A DNA stretch of 5,931 nucleotides from Bacteroidota bacterium (GTDB lineage: Bacteria; Bacteroidota; Ignavibacteria; SZUA-365): positions 1 to 5,931 of the forward strand of contig JAGTUZ010000004.1 of the NCBI GenBank assembly GCA_018224415.1, read 5' to 3'. The notes below the pieces were generated by a model. It searched no databases. It was given only the letters and a program-made list of their open reading frames with translations, and was not told the DNA's origin. The position numbers and the translations under genes are program-made. This document shows, piece by piece, positions 5,736 through 5,931 of this stretch (positions within the stretch are counted from its first letter, which is position 1; each line of letters opens with the position of its first letter).

Positions 5736-5931
5736 AACCGCGCATCCAATACCGCACCGCCCCGGAAGATCGCATCCCCTTCGCCCAGAAGCTCACATAC
5801 GGAGTGGGCGCCTTTGTCAACAACCTGCTTGCCGCCGCCAGCGGGGGGATGCTCATCGTGCTGAACCTTGGTCTCGGAATGAATCCCGCCCTCGTTGGTC
5901 TCGTCGGCGCGCTGCCCCGGCTCACCGACGC
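5732..5931 (+). CDS. GPH-type (MelB-like) sugar:cation symporter, 5' part only
   Basis: Only the first 66 codons are inside the window. After a polar N-terminus, residues 18-27 read AQKLTYGVGA, matching the KLxYGxG start of the first membrane segment in the glycoside-pentoside-hexuronide:cation symporter family (MFS superfamily). A second hydrophobic stretch follows, then ALPRLTDA at the edge, where the family has its conserved Arg and Asp before the second loop (as in RxxDA of MelB). Family members import sugars or short glycosides across the inner membrane with H+ or Na+. As the last visible gene after GH16, it probably takes up gluco-oligosaccharides or glucose. The specificity cannot be read from this fragment. 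Confidence 0.8.
   Translation, partial: MKPRIQYRTAPEDRIPFAQKLTYGVGAFVNNLLAAASGGMLIVLNLGLGMNPALVGLVGALPRLTD

Overview
The window is a GC-rich segment of a bacterial genome carrying most of a carbohydrate-use locus, most likely for a beta-1,3-glucan such as laminarin. The binding modules, the family 16 glycosidase and the lipoprotein export style resemble those of the Bacteroidota/FCB group. The high GC content, the clear AGGAGG-type ribosome sites and the TTGACA-type -35 boxes suggest a high-GC member or relative of that group rather than a classical Bacteroides. This placement is inferred from protein style only.

Layout: positions 1-1757, on the minus strand, hold the first 585 codons of a secreted glycoside hydrolase of clan GH-A (GH2-type TIM barrel). 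Its unusual C-terminal region looks rich in beta strands and continues beyond the left edge. Positions 1758-2139 form a divergent control region. Positions 2140-5931, on the plus strand, form a tight operon: a carbohydrate-binding lipoprotein (two CBM-like modules around a Big_2-like domain), a ROK-family regulator, a GH16 laminarinase-type lipoprotein, a possible 33-codon ORF, and the first 66 codons of a GPH-type sugar:cation symporter that runs off the right edge. Junctions between the operon genes overlap by 20 nt or 4 nt, except that the GH16 and symporter genes are 94 nt apart if the small ORF is not real.

The control region is the most informative non-coding stretch. It contains two promoters pointing away from each other that are near copies. 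Each has GCATTTTTT(T/C)CTTGACAA, then 17 bp after TTGACA a TAYTTT box, which is the start of a TTAYTTTGTT operator arm. Each arm is paired with an inverted arm just downstream (AACAAAGTAT or TACAAAGTGC). The arms resemble those of the operator of the ROK repressor XylR of Bacillus, so the likely model is that the ROK protein encoded in the operon represses both transcripts by covering the -10 boxes until a sugar ligand releases it.

Proposed flow, as inference: the surface lipoprotein holds the glucan, the GH16 enzyme cuts it, the GH-A enzyme trims or rearranges the oligosaccharides, the symporter imports the products and the ROK protein senses them. No SusC/SusD pair, tRNA, rRNA, CRISPR array, insertion sequence or convincing terminator was seen.
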